A stretch of 44,686 bases of DNA from an uncultured Clostridium sp. (GTDB lineage Bacteria > Bacillota > Clostridia > Peptostreptococcales > Peptostreptococcaceae). The position numbers and the translations under genes are program-made. Shown here one piece after another: positions 8,512-18,758 of this stretch. The notes under the pieces are model-generated. The model worked only from the letters and a program-made list of their open reading frames with translations. It made no database searches and had not been told where the DNA came from. Location of the stretch: positions 1-44,686 of the forward strand of contig CAMBXR010000020.1 in NCBI GenBank assembly GCA_945871955.1. Direction: 5' to 3'. Positions within the stretch are counted from its first letter, which is position 1, and every line of letters begins with the position of its first letter.

Positions 8512-9870
8512 ATGAGTCAAAAATTAGAAAAAAACTTAGGACTTGCTGCTGCCTTATCTACTGTTATAGGTATGGTTATAGGTGGTGGTGTATTCTTTAA
8601 ACCTCAAGCTGTTTACACATTAACTGGTGGAGCACCAGGTCTTGGTATAATAACTTGGGTTATAGCAGGTATACTTACAATAACTGCTGGATTAACTGCT
8701 GCTGAAGTTTCAGCTGCTATACCAAAAACTGGTGGTATGATGGTTTACATCGAAGAAATTTATGGTAAAAAGTTAGGTATGTTAACAGGATGGATGCAAT
8801 GTGCATTATTCTTCCCTGCTACAATAGCTGCTCTTGCAGTTATGTTTGGTAGCCAAACTGTTTCATTACTTGGTTTAAATCCAGTTATAACTACACCTTT
8901 AGCTATAGGTACAATATTATTTATAGCAATATTAAATACTTTAGGATCTAAAACTTCTGGTACTATACAAACTATATCTACTATAGGTAAATTAGTTCCA
9001 CTTGCAATAATAATAATATTTGGATTTATAAAAGGTAGCGGAGCTAACCCAATATTAACTCCAATAGTTGCTGAAGGTTTATCTCCAATGGCAATAATAG
9101 GACAAGTATTAATAGCTATATTATTTGCTTATGATGGATGGATAAATGTTGGTGCTTTAGCTGGTGAAATGAAAGATCCAGGAAAAGACTTACCAAAAGC
9201 CATAGTTGGTGGTTTATCTGTTGTAATGGCTGTTTACTTAGTAATAAACATTGCTTACTTATGGGTATTACCTGCTAGTACATTAGCTACTTTTGATAAC
9301 CCTGCAGCTGCTGTTGCAACACAATTATTTGGTGATATAGGTGGTAAAATAGTTACTGTTGGTATATTAGTATCAGTTTTCGGATGTGCTAATGGATACT
9401 TATTAACTGGACCAAGAGTTCTATTCACTTTAGGACAACAAAAATCTATACCTGGATACAATACTTTAGCTGCCTTAAATAAAAACAATGTTCCTGCAAA
9501 TGCTACATTAATAATGGGTGTTTTAGCTTGCTTATATGCATTATCTGGACAATTCAACTTATTAACAGACTTATCAATGTTTGCTATATGGGCATTCTAC
9601 GTATTAACTTTCATAGGTGTTATAGTACTTAGAAAGAAACAACCAGATTTACATAGACCATATAGAGTTCCTCTATATCCATTCATACCATGTATAGCAA
9701 TAGCTGGTGGTTTATTCGTTGTATTAAACCAATTATTATTCGCTGGTATGAAAAATACTATAATATCTTTAGTAGGTGTTGCTGTTACATTATTAGGACT
9801 TCCTCTTTACAGCATAGCTCAAAAACAAGCTGCTAATGAAGATTCTAATGACTTAGATAAAACTGCATAA
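8512..9870 (+). CDS. APC-superfamily amino acid permease
   Basis: 452 residues, almost wholly hydrophobic, with the 12 expected membrane helices. The N-terminal unwound-helix motif GMVIGGGVFF is the substrate-binding signature of LeuT-fold APC transporters, and GALAGEMKDPGKDLPKA is the family's loop motif. Similarity is closest to SteT/YfnA-type transporters or exchangers, but the substrate cannot be fixed from sequence. Codon use is strongly biased and regular, suggesting high expression. The gene is monocistronic, with a terminator 6 bases after the stop and a palindromic leader. Confidence 0.93.
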   Translation: MSQKLEKNLGLAAALSTVIGMVIGGGVFFKPQAVYTLTGGAPGLGIITWVIAGILTITAGLTAAEVSAAIPKTGGMMVYIEEIYGKKLGMLTGWMQCALFFPATIAALAVMFGSQTVSLLGLNPVITTPLAIGTILFIAILNTLGSKTSGTIQTISTIGKLVPLAIIIIFGFIKGSGANPILTPIVAEGLSPMAIIGQVLIAILFAYDGWINVGALAGEMKDPGKDLPKAIVGGLSVVMAVYLVINIAYLWVLPASTLATFDNPAAAVATQLFGDIGGKIVTVGILVSVFGCANGYLLTGPRVLFTLGQQKSIPGYNTLAALNKNNVPANATLIMGVLACLYALSGQFNLLTDLSMFAIWAFYVLTFIGVIVLRKKQPDLHRPYRVPLYPFIPCIAIAGGLFVVLNQLLFAGMKNTIISLVGVAVTLLGLPLYSIAQKQAANEDSNDLDKTA

Positions 9871-9876
9871 TAATAT

Positions 9877-9915
9877 AAAGAGTATCTTGAAAATTTATCA
9901 AGATACTCTTTTTTT
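9877..9915. terminator. Bidirectional terminator between permease and ABC operon
   Basis: A perfect 14-base stem (AAAGAGTATCTTGA and its complement) with a 7-base loop ends in seven T residues on the plus strand. It also serves the converging ABC operon. Confidence 0.9.
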
Positions 9916-9945
9916 ATTGTTTTATAGGGAGTTTTTTATAATAGT

Positions 9946-10596
9946 TTAATTTAAAAGCTCTTTATTGTTGTATATTTTACAAGACAAGAAGTAAGAAATT
10001 AATAAACAGACTATACAAAATACACCTACCAATAAGTCACCATTTATATATGCTAATTTTTCTGATAAACTAATTACACCTTTATCTGTTTCATTTATAA
10101 AAACAAAAGATGGTATCATAATAATTACCATAAAAACAAGTGTCATCATAGTTCTCCCTTTGACAATCCCAAATTTTAATAATAAAGGAATGCAAATTGA
10201 TATTAATAAAACTGAAATAAATATTCCTGCAGATAAAATCATTTCATAACTTAAGTCCCCATTTTGCATAAGATTAAATTTTGAACAAATAAAGTATAAT
10301 ATACTAAAAAATACACATGAAAATACCATTATTATTAAACTAAATAAATATCTAGATAATACATATTCTTTTTTTGTTACAGGTAAGTAAGAAATTAAAT
10401 AATCTATAAAGTAGCTATCTTCATAAGCCATAGTTTGATATGCAATTACATAAGTTATCATACCTATTAACATAACTGAAAAAGCAGGATTAAACACTGC
10501 TGCTATGGAGAAACAAAATACTATAAATACAACTGATTTATTTATAGATAAAAAATTATTAAAACTCAATTTAATTAAATTTATTATATTACTCAT
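9946..10596 (-). CDS. ABC-2-type transporter permease
   Basis: 216 residues with about six hydrophobic segments, typical of the short ABC-2 permeases paired with GntR/YtrA regulators. Its ATG overlaps the stop of the ATPase gene by one base (TAATG), indicating translational coupling. A GGGGGAG site lies within the end of the ATPase gene. It should form the membrane channel for the adjacent ATPase. Such systems export peptide antibiotics or respond to cell-wall stress in Bacilli, but the substrate here is unknown. Confidence 0.85.
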   Translation of the reverse strand: MSNIINLIKLSFNNFLSINKSVVFIVFCFSIAAVFNPAFSVMLIGMITYVIAYQTMAYEDSYFIDYLISYLPVTKKEYVLSRYLFSLIIMVFSCVFFSILYFICSKFNLMQNGDLSYEMILSAGIFISVLLISICIPLLLKFGIVKGRTMMTLVFMVIIMIPSFVFINETDKGVISLSEKLAYINGDLLVGVFCIVCLLISYFLSCKIYNNKELLN

Positions 10597-11453
10597 TATT
10601 TACTCCCCCTTGTATAATAAGTTAAAATATCTTCCAAATTAGGTTTATCATATAAAGCTTCTTCCCCAAAGATTTCATAAGCTTCTTTTTTATTTTTTAC
10701 AAGTCCATCAAAACCAAAAGTGTTTTCATTTATAGATATGAATATTTTTCTAGTTTCATCATTTAGAAGTTCTTTTTTACCTTTTACAATAACATGGTTT
10801 TCCAATATATTATCTTTATTGTCTGCTAGAAAGATTTCTCCTTTATATATAAATATTAAGTAATCTCCTATTTTATCTAAGTCGCTTGTTATATGAGTTG
10901 AGAAAAATACTGTGGCATTATCTTCTTCTATTCTCTCTTGTAAAATTTCTAAAACTTCATTTCTAACTAATGGATCAAGATTTGCTGTAGGCTCATCCAT
11001 GATTATAAGTTTTGGGTGATGACTCATGGCCATAACTATTTCAAATTTCTTTTGTTGCCCTTTTGATAAATCTTTATAAGCTTTATCTTCATTTAATTCA
11101 AACTTATCCATATATCTTTTATATAATTTTTCATCCCAATTTTTATAAAATATAGAAATAGATTTTTTTATTTTACTAAGTTTCGATTCATATAAATATC
11201 CACTAAATTCTCCCACATATCCTATTTTTTCTTTTATATCTAAATCATTTTTATCGTACTCTTTTGTCCACAATTTTATACTGCCACTGTCTTTGTTTAT
11301 CATATTCATTATCAATTTTATGGTTGTAGTTTTTCCTGATCCATTGGGACCAATAAATCCTGTTACAAAACCTTCTGGTATTTCTAATTTATCTATTTTT
11401 AAAGAAAAACTACCTAGATTTTTTCTAAGGTTTTTAATTTCAATTGTATTCAT
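10596..11453 (-). CDS. ABC transporter ATP-binding protein (YtrB/BcrA-like)
   Basis: 285 residues. Walker A is GPNGSGKTT near residue 35, the signature motif is LSKGQQKKFE, Walker B is LIIMDEPTANLD, and the switch histidine lies in FFSTHIT. A C-terminal extension of about 70 residues ends LEDILTYYTRG, as in exporters of the bacitracin/lantibiotic-resistance type. It begins 3 bases after the GntR regulator, so regulator, ATPase and permease form one operon. Confidence 0.92.
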   Translation of the reverse strand: MNTIEIKNLRKNLGSFSLKIDKLEIPEGFVTGFIGPNGSGKTTTIKLIMNMINKDSGSIKLWTKEYDKNDLDIKEKIGYVGEFSGYLYESKLSKIKKSISIFYKNWDEKLYKRYMDKFELNEDKAYKDLSKGQQKKFEIVMAMSHHPKLIIMDEPTANLDPLVRNEVLEILQERIEEDNATVFFSTHITSDLDKIGDYLIFIYKGEIFLADNKDNILENHVIVKGKKELLNDETRKIFISINENTFGFDGLVKNKKEAYEIFGEEALYDKPNLEDILTYYTRGSK

Positions 11454-11456
11454 TTT

Positions 11457-11831
11457 CTATACCTCCATATAAATACTTTTAAATATTTCTATACACTCTT
11501 CCAAACTTATTCCCATTTTTTTAGCTTGAATTATTATTTCTTCTAGTTTGCTTTCCATTTCAAATAAAGCTGCTTCTTTTAGTCTTTCTGTACTTTGGCC
11601 ACATACAAAACTTCCCTTCCCTGCCACAGTTACTATATATCCTTCCTTTTCTAACTCTTCATAAGCACGCTTTGTAGTTATTATACTTACCTTTAGTTCC
11701 TTGGCCAAAGACCTAATAGAAGGCAGAGGAAAGTCTCCTGGCAGCTCTCCGTTTAAAATTTGCGACTTTATTTGATTTTCTATCTGTTCATAAAGTGGTA
11801 TGGCTGAAGAGTTACTTATAATTATATTCAA
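11457..11831 (-). CDS. GntR-family regulator, YtrA subfamily
   Basis: 124 residues: an N-terminal winged helix (PLYEQIENQIKSQI, LPSIRSLAKELKVS, TTKRAYEELEKEG) and a short C-terminal helical tail of about 50 residues, as in the YtrA subfamily, which lacks a large effector domain. The start is a TTG at 11831 with GGAGG about nine bases before it; no ATG is available. It leads the ABC operon and probably represses it from sites just upstream, where tandem TGTNTATA repeats occur. Confidence 0.9.
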   Translation of the reverse strand: MNIIISNSSAIPLYEQIENQIKSQILNGELPGDFPLPSIRSLAKELKVSIITTKRAYEELEKEGYIVTVAGKGSFVCGQSTERLKEAALFEMESKLEEIIIQAKKMGISLEECIEIFKSIYMEV

Positions 11832-11852
11832 CTAAATTTACCTCCTTTATTT

Positions 11853-11932
11853 TGTATATAGTGTTTATATCTGTTTATAACTGTATATATACATTATACA
11901 CAAATGGTATCACTTTAGTTACATTATGTCAA
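11853..11932 (-). promoter_or_regulatory. Promoter and tandem operator-like repeats of the GntR-ABC operon
   Basis: Four copies of TGTNTATA lie end to end at about one helical turn each (11853-11861, 11862-11871, 11872-11881, 11882-11891). Upstream on the minus strand is a perfect TTGACA (11932-11927). Seventeen bases on is TACCAT (11909-11904), a weak -10; alternatively TATAAT overlaps the repeats at longer spacing. The repeats would lie on or just after the transcription start, as expected for autorepression. Confidence 0.5.
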
Positions 11933-11933
11933 C

Positions 11934-11970
11934 AAAAAAATCTCCTCTGAATTTAATCAAAGGAGATTTT
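11934..11970 (-). terminator. Terminator after the ArsC/Spx-like gene
   Basis: AAATCTCCT pairs with AGGAGATTT around a 14-base loop, followed by a T run on the minus strand. It starts 4 bases past the stop codon. Confidence 0.85.
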
Positions 11971-11973
11971 ATA

Positions 11974-12324
11974 TTATAATAAGTTTTCTTTATATTCATT
12001 TTCTTTAAAACCAATTAGTACCTTACTTCCATTTACTAATAAAGGTCTTTTTATAAGTTTTCCATCACTTGCAAGAAGATCTAACATTTCATCTTCTGTA
12101 GCTGTTTTTAATACTTCTTTTAATCCCAACTCTCTGTATTTTACACCACTTGTATTGAAGAATTTCTTTAATTCATATCCACTTTCTTCATAAATCTTTT
12201 TTATTTCTTCTTTTGTCGGAGGTGTATCTACTAAATCGATTTCTTCAAAACTAATATTGTTATCTATTAACCATTTCTTAGCCTTTTTTACAGTAGAGCA
12301 TTTTTTATATCCATAAAATTTCAT
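11974..12324 (-). CDS. ArsC/Spx-family thioredoxin-fold protein
   Basis: 116 residues with the ArsC fold: N-terminal MKFYGYKKCSTVKKAKKWL with the reactive cysteine at 9, a downstream KFFNTSG segment and the cis-proline region RPLLV. The second cysteine of the Spx CxxC pair is absent (CSTV), so this is more like YffB/ArsC-type reductases than redox-switch Spx. The start at ATG 12324 has AAAGGGAT upstream; an in-frame ATG at 12345 lacks a ribosome site and would overlap the preceding gene. Arsenate reduction is not supported by any ars neighbour. Confidence 0.85.
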   Translation of the reverse strand: MKFYGYKKCSTVKKAKKWLIDNNISFEEIDLVDTPPTKEEIKKIYEESGYELKKFFNTSGVKYRELGLKEVLKTATEDEMLDLLASDGKLIKRPLLVNGSKVLIGFKENEYKENLL

Positions 12325-12341
12325 TTTATTATCCCTTTCTG

Positions 12342-13655
12342 TCATTCTTTATAATGATTCCATGGCACAAGTTCAACTTCTCCATAGGATCTTGACTTTA
12401 GCCTATTGGAATATTCACCTTTGTATTCTATCATATGTAATATGACAAGTTCCACATATCTTATAGCTATTTGGATTATATTCCACATATCCTCCACATG
12501 AAGAGTTGCCCTATTTCTTTTTCTACTTGGATGAACTATTTTATTTCTAAAGTAAATTATTAAATCCACACCATCTGTAAATTTATTTTGAATATATTCA
12601 TCAAATAGATAAAGTTCTTCTTTTCCTATGGGAATTTTGCAACTATTTAAAAGCATTCTAATATTTGTAGCTGATAAATTTTCATCAAATTCCTCATCAC
12701 TTAAGACTTTATTTTGTTCAACTAAAACTACATAGGACAGTGTTTCTAGTGCAATTTGCATGGATATTATATTATTTTCTATTGTAGTATTACCCAAAGT
12801 TTCTATATACCAATCAATTACTTGCTTAATTGCTTGTCCATAATACAAGTCGTTTAATCTGCTACACATTAAAGTCATATATTTTTCTATATTATGATTG
12901 TTAGCTACGGTATCTCTCCAGTTTGGCACAAATCTAAAAGGACTTACTATGCATTCTCTGCATAATCTAAATATATTATGATCTTTTTCATATCCTTTTA
13001 CTATACATATATCCACATATCTACCACACATAAAGCTAAGCGCCATGGATATATTGTCCAGTACGTCATTTATATTATTTGTCTTAAAGAAACTTCCATC
13101 TCTTTTTTTCATTCGTCCGATGTGGGTAATTATAGTACCGGATTTGTCTTTTAGAGTATCATTTAATTCTTTTGTAAAATCATATCTCTTATCTATAGTT
13201 ACTTCTAAGTCTCCTATATTAAATTCCATTCTCCCAGCAAATAATTTATCTTCGTGCATTATAAGCTTTCCTGAATATCTATCAAGATTTACTATATAAA
13301 AATCTACACTATCTACAAAATAATTCTTAGACTTAATATATCCATCGTTTATATAACCTTCTAATATTGAGTCAGAAGACGATGTGACAGTTATATTTAT
13401 AGGTTTGTAGCCATAAACTTCTAAAATTGCATTGTCATAATCTAAAGTTATGTCTACATCATAGTCTTTTCTCGATAAAATTTTTCCTTTAAAATTAATA
13501 TTCATGGGAGTGGTCATTTTATAAAATACTTTTCCATAGCACTTATATTTTTTATTATATAAGTAAACACAAAATCTTCCTTCATGGATACTAATATCTT
13601 CATTTACATCATAATCTAAATAATCTAAAGATATAGCATCTTTAAGTGATTTCAT
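12342..13655 (-). CDS. Uncharacterised protein with C-terminal HEPN-like helical region
   Basis: 437 residues with no signal or membrane segment. The N-terminal 180 residues are beta-rich (alternating short hydrophobic strands). The C-terminal half is helical and contains FRNKIVHPS: R370 and H375 fit the R-x4-H motif of HEPN ribonuclease folds, with a helix after it as those domains require. I do not recognise the full-length family. Proteins with this plan (beta N-terminus, HEPN C-terminus) occur among phage-defence and stress RNases, so an RNase role is a hypothesis only. The ribosome site is GGTGGAG. It lies 18 bases before the ArsC-like gene. Confidence 0.8.
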   Translation of the reverse strand: MKSLKDAISLDYLDYDVNEDISIHEGRFCVYLYNKKYKCYGKVFYKMTTPMNINFKGKILSRKDYDVDITLDYDNAILEVYGYKPINITVTSSSDSILEGYINDGYIKSKNYFVDSVDFYIVNLDRYSGKLIMHEDKLFAGRMEFNIGDLEVTIDKRYDFTKELNDTLKDKSGTIITHIGRMKKRDGSFFKTNNINDVLDNISMALSFMCGRYVDICIVKGYEKDHNIFRLCRECIVSPFRFVPNWRDTVANNHNIEKYMTLMCSRLNDLYYGQAIKQVIDWYIETLGNTTIENNIISMQIALETLSYVVLVEQNKVLSDEEFDENLSATNIRMLLNSCKIPIGKEELYLFDEYIQNKFTDGVDLIIYFRNKIVHPSRKRNRATLHVEDMWNIIQIAIRYVELVILHMIEYKGEYSNRLKSRSYGEVELVPWNHYKE

Positions 13656-13739
13656 AACTACTCCACCTTTTCTAATATACTGAATTTTATTATATCATAA
13701 GAAATATATTCATTGTTGATAAAATTGCAAATTTACAAG

Positions 13740-13771
13740 AAAAAAGCAGATTAGAAGTAAACCTAATCTGC
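13740..13771 (-). terminator. Terminator after the activase gene
   Basis: GCAGATTAG pairs with CTAATCTGC around an 8-base loop, followed on the minus strand by six T residues. Confidence 0.88.
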
Positions 13772-13778
13772 CTTAAAA

Positions 13779-16700
13779 CTAACATTTTGCTAAAACTTCT
13801 TCTTTCTTTTTATTAGACTTATTTGCTTTGTATTCATTAAGGTCTATATATGTCATTTCATTATTTTTATCATTGTCTTTATCTTTATTTTCATTATCAA
13901 TATTTTTAAATGCCTTTGAAAGCATTAATTTTATTCTATTTATTTGATTAACTTCACTAGCAGATGGATCATAATCTATAGGAATTATATTAGCATCTTT
14001 GTAAAGTCTTTTTAGTTCTTTAATTGAACCTTTACCTATTATATGGTTTGGTAAACACCCAAAAGGCTGCATACATATAATATTTTTTACTCCACTTTCA
14101 ATAAGCTCTATCATTTCTCCTGTTAGTAACCACCCTTCACCAGTCTGATTTCCTATAGATACCACTTTTTCAGTTTCTTTTGCCAATTTTCTTATATCCT
14201 TAGGAGGCGAAAATCTTTTACTTTTTTTCAATTCTTTTACGTAGGTTTTTTGATAAAAGTTTGCCAGGCTTATGACTAATTTAGCTATAATTTTTGATTT
14301 TTTGCTGCCTTCTAAGTAATCACTTTTATATACTGTATTAACTGACCAAGCAGTGAAAAAATTTATAAGCTCCGGCATAACAGCTTCTGCGCCTTCTCTC
14401 TCAATTACATCCACAACATTATTATTGGCAGTTGGATGGAATTTAACCAGAATTTCTCCAACTAATCCTACTTTTGGTTTTTTTATATCATTTAATTCTA
14501 AATTATCAAATTCTTTTATAATTTGTTTTATATTATTGTTAAATGTGCTTAACTTTCCTTTTGCAAGGGACTCTTTACAAATTAAAACCCATTTATCATA
14601 AAGTTCATTGGCACTGCCCTTTACTTTTTCATAAGGTCTAACTCTATATAAAACTTTCATAAGCAAGTCACCATAAATTGTACCCATTATGGCTCTATTA
14701 ATAAGTGGCAAAGTAATCATATCTCTTAAACCGTTGTCTTCTATACCATTGGCACTAATAGATATAACTGGTATATCCTTAAATCCAGCTTCGTATAATG
14801 CTTTTCTTAAAAATCCAATATAATTTGTAGCTCTACACCCTCCACCTGTTTGTGTTATGGCTACAGAAGTATTGTTTAAATCGTATTTTCCTGATTTTAA
14901 AGCACTTATTATCTGACCTATAACTATTATAGCTGGATAGCATGCATCGTTATTCACGTATTTTAGACCTTCTTCTATAACTTCTCTGTCTGTTTGTTTT
15001 AGTATAACCACATTCCATCCTGAATCATTTAAGGCTTCTTCTAAAAACTGAAAATGTATAGGCGACATTTGCGGTGCCAGTAGAGTATGTTTTAGATTAA
15101 GTCTTGTATTTTTAACATAAGGTATTTTATGTTCTTTTATATTTTTTACGCTGATATTATTTTGTTCTCTTTCTTTCATAGCAGCTTTTAAAGATCTAAG
15201 TCTTATTTTTGCTGCTCCCAAGTTATTTCCTTCATCTATTTTTATTACAGTGTATATTTTACTTTTTTCATTTAATATTTCTTGAACTTGTTCTGTAGTT
15301 ACTGCATCTAGACCACAACCAAAGGAATTTAACTGAACCAGTTCTAAATTGTCATGCTCTTTTACAAAGCTAGCTGCTTTATATAATCTAGAATGATATA
15401 CCCATTGGTCCACAACTCTAATAGGTCTTTGAAGATTGGCTAGATGACATATACTATCTTCTGTTAATACTGCCATATTTAGAGAGTTTATAAGCTCTGG
15501 TATACCGTGATTTATCTCTGGATCTAAATGATAAGGTCTTCCTGCTAAAACTATTGCCTTTAATCCCTTTTCATTTATTATTTTTAAAGCATCTTCTCCA
15601 GCTTTTCTTATTTCTTCTTTAAAAGATTTTTCTTCTTCTGCGGCTTCATCCACAGCTTTTATAACTTCTTTTTTACTTATATCTTTAAACTCATCTTTAA
15701 GCACTTCGTATAATCTATGTTTTAATCTTTCTTTATCGTTTAAACTTAAGAAAGGATTTAAATACTTGATATTTTTACGTCTTATATCTTCTAAATTATT
15801 TTTTATAAGTTCACTATAAGAAATTACAACTGGACAATTATAGTTATTGTCTGCACTTTTATCTTCTTTATATTCGTGAGTTACTGCTGGATAGAAAATT
15901 GTCTTTATGCCTCTATCTATTAAACTTTGAATATGACCATGGACCATTTTCCCTGGGTAGCAAACTGTCTCTGATGATATGGAATCTATACCTTTTTGAT
16001 ATAATTTCTTAGATGATCTTTCTGATAAAACTACTCTAAATCCTAAGCTGGTGAAGAATGTATGCCAAAATGGATAATCTTCATACATATTCAACACTCT
16101 CGGTATACCAATTTCTCCTCTTTTAGCTTCCTGTGCGCTTAGTGATTTATAATGTTTAAATAATCTATCGTATTTGTATTTAAATAAATTAATACTTTCT
16201 TCTTGTTTTTTAGCGCTTTTATCTCCGTTTAAAAAAGCACCATTTTCGCATCTATTTCCTGATATAAACATTTCATCTTCTGAAAATTTATTTATAGTCA
16301 ATAAACAGTTATTAAAACATCCCTTACATCTTTTTACTGTAGTATCTAGTTTTATATTATCTAGCCCTTGTAAATCAAGTAATTTGCTTTCTTCTTTATT
16401 ATTATTTTTTTCATATTCTTCCTTGGCTATTAAAGCACAACCAAAGGCCCCCATTATTCCCGAGATATTTGGTCTAATCACTTCTCTTTTTGTCAATTTC
16501 TCAAAAGCTCTAAGAACTAAATCGTTATAAAATGTTCCACCTTGCACAACTATATTTTCACCAAGTTGAGAAAAGTCTCTTATTTTTATAACTTTAAACA
16601 GAGCATTTTTTATGACAGAATAAGATAGTCCAGCAGAAATATCTGCTACTGTTGCTCCTTCTTTTTGTGCTTGTTTTACTTTAGAATTCATAAATACTGT

Positions 16701-18149
16701 ACATCTAGAGCCTAAGTCCACAGGTTTCTTAGATAATACACCTTCCTTTGCAAAGTCTTCAATATTCATTGAAAGTGATTTGGCGAAGGTTTCTAAAAAT
16801 GAACCGCACCCCGATGAGCAAGCTTCATTTAATATTATGCTGTCTATTACTCCATTTTTTATTTCTAAACATTTCATATCTTGGCCACCAATATCCAAGA
16901 TAAAATCCACGTCTTTATTAAAAAATTTTGCTGCTTTATAATGGGCAATAGTTTCTATTTCTCCCAAATCTAACTTTAATGCTTTTTTAAGCAATGCTTC
17001 TCCATATCCAGTTACACAAGAAGATAAAATCTTTGAGTCTTTTGGTAAAACTTTATAAATTTCTTTTAGTACTTTTATTGATGTTTGAAGAGGACTTCCT
17101 TCATTACTGCTATAGTATGTGTATACTAAGTTATAATTTTCATCTATAATTGCTGCTTTTGTAGTAGTGGATCCTGCATCTATACCTAAATAAACATCAC
17201 CCTTTAACTCACTAATATCTATTTTATTAATTGAATTTTTATTATGTTTATCTATGAATTTTTTATAATCTTCTTCATCTTTAAATAAAGGTTCCAATCC
17301 TTTGTTACCACTTATATCGAAATGCTCTATTTTTTTACATGTATCTAATAAGTCATATAATAAAATACTGTCCTCTTCTTTTGATAGTAAAGAAGCCCCC
17401 ATAGCTATATATAACTGAGCATCTTTTGGAAATATAATATCTTCGTCTTTAAGATTTAAAACATTTTGAAAAGCTCTTCTAAGTTCTGATAAGAAATAAA
17501 GAGGTCCCCCAAGAAATGCAACCTTTCCCTCTATTTTTCGTCCACAAGATAGGACACTAACTGTTTGCACCACTACAGCATTGAATATGCTCATGGCAAT
17601 ATCTGATTTTTTTGCACCATCATTTATAAGTGGCTGTATATCTGTCTTTGCAAATACACCACATCTAGAAGCTATAGGATATATAACTTCATAATCTTTT
17701 GCCATTTCATTTAATCCTAAGGCATCTGTTTTTAAAAGAGTTGCCATTTGATCAATAAATGCTCCTGTACCACCTGCACAAATCCCATTCATTCTTTGAT
17801 CTATTCCACCAGTTAGATAAGTTATCTTAGCATCTTCCCCTCCAAGTTCTATGACAACATCGGTATCTGGATTATAAGTTTCTATTGCTTTTGTAGAAGC
17901 TATTACTTCTTGCACAAATTTTAGTTTTAAATAATTTGATATATCTATTCCACCTGAACCAGTAACAACTACTGAAATTCTTATATTACCAAACTTTTTA
18001 TATACGTCTTGTAAAATTTCTTTAACTGCTTTTTTCACATCGGAAAAATGTCGTCTGTATTCTTTAAAAATTACTTCGTCACCATCTAAAATTACAGTCT
18101 TTACAGTTGTAGAACCTACATCAACTCCCATATTATATGTTTTTTCCAT
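13779..18149 (-). CDS. Giant tandem CoA-dehydratase activase (BcrAD/BadFG x2 plus DUF2229-type region)
   Basis: About 1456 residues. Two ASKHA ATPase domains come first, each with a phosphate loop ([12 protein letters not shown] near residue 10; [12 protein letters not shown] near 325). Each carries the cysteines that in 2-hydroxyglutaryl-CoA dehydratase activator HgdC hold a [4Fe-4S] cluster between subunits: CAGGTGAF with SRCGVF in the first, CSSGCGSF with SRCTVF in the second. The C-terminal 800 residues match the 'acyl-CoA dehydratase activase-related' region with further cysteine motifs (CYPGK, GCLPNH). These enzymes use ATP to push electrons to very low potential. The actual acceptor is unknown and no dehydratase subunits are adjacent. 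The ATG at 18149 is preceded by GGGGGGA. Confidence 0.92.
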   Translation of the reverse strand: MEKTYNMGVDVGSTTVKTVILDGDEVIFKEYRRHFSDVKKAVKEILQDVYKKFGNIRISVVVTGSGGIDISNYLKLKFVQEVIASTKAIETYNPDTDVVIELGGEDAKITYLTGGIDQRMNGICAGGTGAFIDQMATLLKTDALGLNEMAKDYEVIYPIASRCGVFAKTDIQPLINDGAKKSDIAMSIFNAVVVQTVSVLSCGRKIEGKVAFLGGPLYFLSELRRAFQNVLNLKDEDIIFPKDAQLYIAMGASLLSKEEDSILLYDLLDTCKKIEHFDISGNKGLEPLFKDEEDYKKFIDKHNKNSINKIDISELKGDVYLGIDAGSTTTKAAIIDENYNLVYTYYSSNEGSPLQTSIKVLKEIYKVLPKDSKILSSCVTGYGEALLKKALKLDLGEIETIAHYKAAKFFNKDVDFILDIGGQDMKCLEIKNGVIDSIILNEACSSGCGSFLETFAKSLSMNIEDFAKEGVLSKKPVDLGSRCTVFMNSKVKQAQKEGATVADISAGLSYSVIKNALFKVIKIRDFSQLGENIVVQGGTFYNDLVLRAFEKLTKREVIRPNISGIMGAFGCALIAKEEYEKNNNKEESKLLDLQGLDNIKLDTTVKRCKGCFNNCLLTINKFSEDEMFISGNRCENGAFLNGDKSAKKQEESINLFKYKYDRLFKHYKSLSAQEAKRGEIGIPRVLNMYEDYPFWHTFFTSLGFRVVLSERSSKKLYQKGIDSISSETVCYPGKMVHGHIQSLIDRGIKTIFYPAVTHEYKEDKSADNNYNCPVVISYSELIKNNLEDIRRKNIKYLNPFLSLNDKERLKHRLYEVLKDEFKDISKKEVIKAVDEAAEEEKSFKEEIRKAGEDALKIINEKGLKAIVLAGRPYHLDPEINHGIPELINSLNMAVLTEDSICHLANLQRPIRVVDQWVYHSRLYKAASFVKEHDNLELVQLNSFGCGLDAVTTEQVQEILNEKSKIYTVIKIDEGNNLGAAKIRLRSLKAAMKEREQNNISVKNIKEHKIPYVKNTRLNLKHTLLAPQMSPIHFQFLEEALNDSGWNVVILKQTDREVIEEGLKYVNNDACYPAIIVIGQIISALKSGKYDLNNTSVAITQTGGGCRATNYIGFLRKALYEAGFKDIPVISISANGIEDNGLRDMITLPLINRAIMGTIYGDLLMKVLYRVRPYEKVKGSANELYDKWVLICKESLAKGKLSTFNNNIKQIIKEFDNLELNDIKKPKVGLVGEILVKFHPTANNNVVDVIEREGAEAVMPELINFFTAWSVNTVYKSDYLEGSKKSKIIAKLVISLANFYQKTYVKELKKSKRFSPPKDIRKLAKETEKVVSIGNQTGEGWLLTGEMIELIESGVKNIICMQPFGCLPNHIIGKGSIKELKRLYKDANIIPIDYDPSASEVNQINRIKLMLSKAFKNIDNENKDKDNDKNNEMTYIDLNEYKANKSNKKKEEVLAKC

Positions 18150-18758
18150 AATATTTCCCCCCATGAATATGCCAACTTGCTCCTTTGATATACATTTGTC
18201 TCTATAAATAAAATTATTACGATTTAAAATTGTGCATATTTATTAATGTTAATAATATTTTAATATAATATCAACTAAAAAATAACAATTAATATTATAA
18301 AAGTAGCATATTTATATTAAATTTTTTTAACAATTTATTTGTATTTCTTTCGTAACTTCATTGATAAATAGATTCTATTTTAAAAGGTTGCTTTTAGTGT
18401 TAAATTATTATGTCTTAATATTTAATTATGATAAAAGACTATATAAATATGAAGATAATATAAAAATTCCATATCTTTGTCATACCAAATTTAACTCTCA
18501 GTTTATCTATGTTATTTTCATTGAAACAACCATTATTTTTCCTCCTTTTTATATTTATCTGTATTAATTTAATTAAATTTATTTCCTACTAGGTATTTAT
18601 ATAATTTCTCGATCTATAATTCCGGCTATTTTCTCCAAAAATTATAATATTCTCCTCTGATATTTCCACAAGGCATTTTGTGCATCCCTTAAATCACATA
18701 AAAATAGCCACCGATATTATATCAGTGGCATTATTATCCAAATTTTAAATTTTCTATA
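18150..18758. other. Long intergenic region without a supported gene
   Basis: About 600 bases, extremely AT-rich. A rightward 68-codon open frame at 18361-18567 has no ribosome site and an implausible composition. On the minus strand a strong ribosome site (AAAGGAGGAAAAATA) precedes an ATG at 18533 whose frame closes after eight codons. The terminator at 18701-18729 belongs to the next gene. The activase promoter should lie in 18165-18300, but no clear hexamers could be chosen. Confidence 0.5.
18701..18729 (-). terminator. Terminator after the secreted SH3-like gene
   Basis: GCCACCGATATT pairs with its near-perfect complement (one wobble), ending in a TATTTTTA tail on the minus strand, about 30 bases past the stop codon. 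Confidence 0.8.

Noticed and set aside
18361-18567. Rightward 68-codon open frame in the long spacer after the activase gene
   Set aside because: No ribosome site, random-looking Tyr/Ile/Phe composition typical of AT-rich noncoding DNA, and no terminator after it.
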